Shown here: positions 58,119 to 58,150 of the stretch, piece by piece
Numbering within the stretch: the first letter of the stretch is position 1
How the letters are laid out: every line of letters starts with the position of its first letter
The notes under the pieces: model-generated
Told to the model about the DNA's origin: nothing
Databases searched by the model: none
The model's input: only the letters and a program-made list of their open reading frames with translations
Translations under genes and position numbers: made by a program
Assembly: GCF_036662795.1 (NCBI RefSeq)
Contig: NZ_JBAFWZ010000021.1
Coordinates: forward strand, 1 to 58,150
DNA: 58,150 bases
Source: Lysinibacillus_B sp036662795
GTDB taxonomy: Bacteria; Bacillota; Bacilli; Bacillales_A; Planococcaceae
Direction: 5' to 3'

Positions 58119-58150
58119 CTAGGCAACTTGTTGAAGCTGCTGTCTGTATT
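58119..58150 (-). mobile_element. IS3-family transposase OrfB, C-terminal end (cut by window)
   Basis: On the minus strand the last ten codons read YRQQLQQVA-stop (TAG at 58121-58119). This is the typical C-terminal ending of IS150-type OrfB transposases (YR.QLQQ.A). The body of the gene lies past the right edge. The element is inserted about 25 bp downstream of the ydiL stop. Confidence 0.65.

Overview
The window looks like chromosomal DNA of a low-GC, spore-forming Bacillales bacterium, most likely a Planococcaceae member (Lysinibacillus/Solibacillus/Kurthia type). This rests on Bacillus-like gene orders (yeaC-yeaD-yebA-guaA; ydiL next to groES-groEL; des with desK-desR), classic Gram-positive cis elements (guanine riboswitch, S-box, CIRCE, GlnR/TnrA boxes) and SLH-domain surface proteins. 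No rRNA, tRNA, CRISPR array or prophage was seen. The taxonomic call is inference from recognised families, not a database result.

Layout. 0-4 kb (minus): hslO, a luciferase-like monooxygenase, a DUF896 protein, a second luciferase-like enzyme and an Rrf2 regulator. 4-9 kb: an SLH-domain protein with a Pro/Glu repeat tail, small hypothetical genes, an acetyltransferase gene broken by one in-frame TGA, a methyltransferase, a coiled-coil gene with a probable 3' frameshift, a decayed copy of the guaA tail, and an unlisted 49-codon gene. 9-15.7 kb: yeaC-yeaD-yebA, then guaA with its own promoter, a guanine riboswitch and a palindromic repeat inside the leader. 15.8-23.2 kb: a three-gene ABC-2 exporter, then a nosL-nosD-nosL-nosY-nosF-like cluster with no nosZ beside it. 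23.6-31.2 kb: a small basic protein, pncB-nadE, glnK-amtB, a FetAB-like exporter and proline dehydrogenase. 31.2-34.1 kb: the desK-desR thermosensor and des desaturase. 34.4-40.6 kb: an acetyltransferase and an S-box-controlled yitJ-metH operon. 40.6-46.3 kb: HemY-type oxidase, HemAT oxygen sensor, Sel1-repeat protein, LysR regulator and an Est30-like esterase. 46.5-52.8 kb: GDSL-SLH esterase, YusW-like lipoprotein, a chemoreceptor, a repeat-rich stretch and a SleL/YaaH-like spore hydrolase. 53-54.8 kb: small membrane proteins and a Pyr4/PaxB-like membrane protein. 55-58.15 kb: groES-groEL with CIRCE, a CPBP protease (ydiL), and the end of an IS3-family element running off the window.

The observations most worth following up are these. 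(1) A direct repeat TTAACC-N5-TTAACC lies at the same distance from a -10 box in front of both SLH-domain genes, with a third copy upstream of the chemoreceptor. (2) Two perfect GlnR/TnrA boxes sit in the intergenic region shared by glnK-amtB and pncB-nadE, which suggests nitrogen control reaching NAD biosynthesis. (3) The nos accessory set has two NosL lipoproteins but no reductase. (4) A seven-helix-like protein carries the MP...N..WE pattern of transmembrane terpene cyclases. (5) Several interspersed palindromic repeats are present, one of them inside the guaA leader. No complete, clearly new multi-gene system could be demonstrated from the sequence alone.
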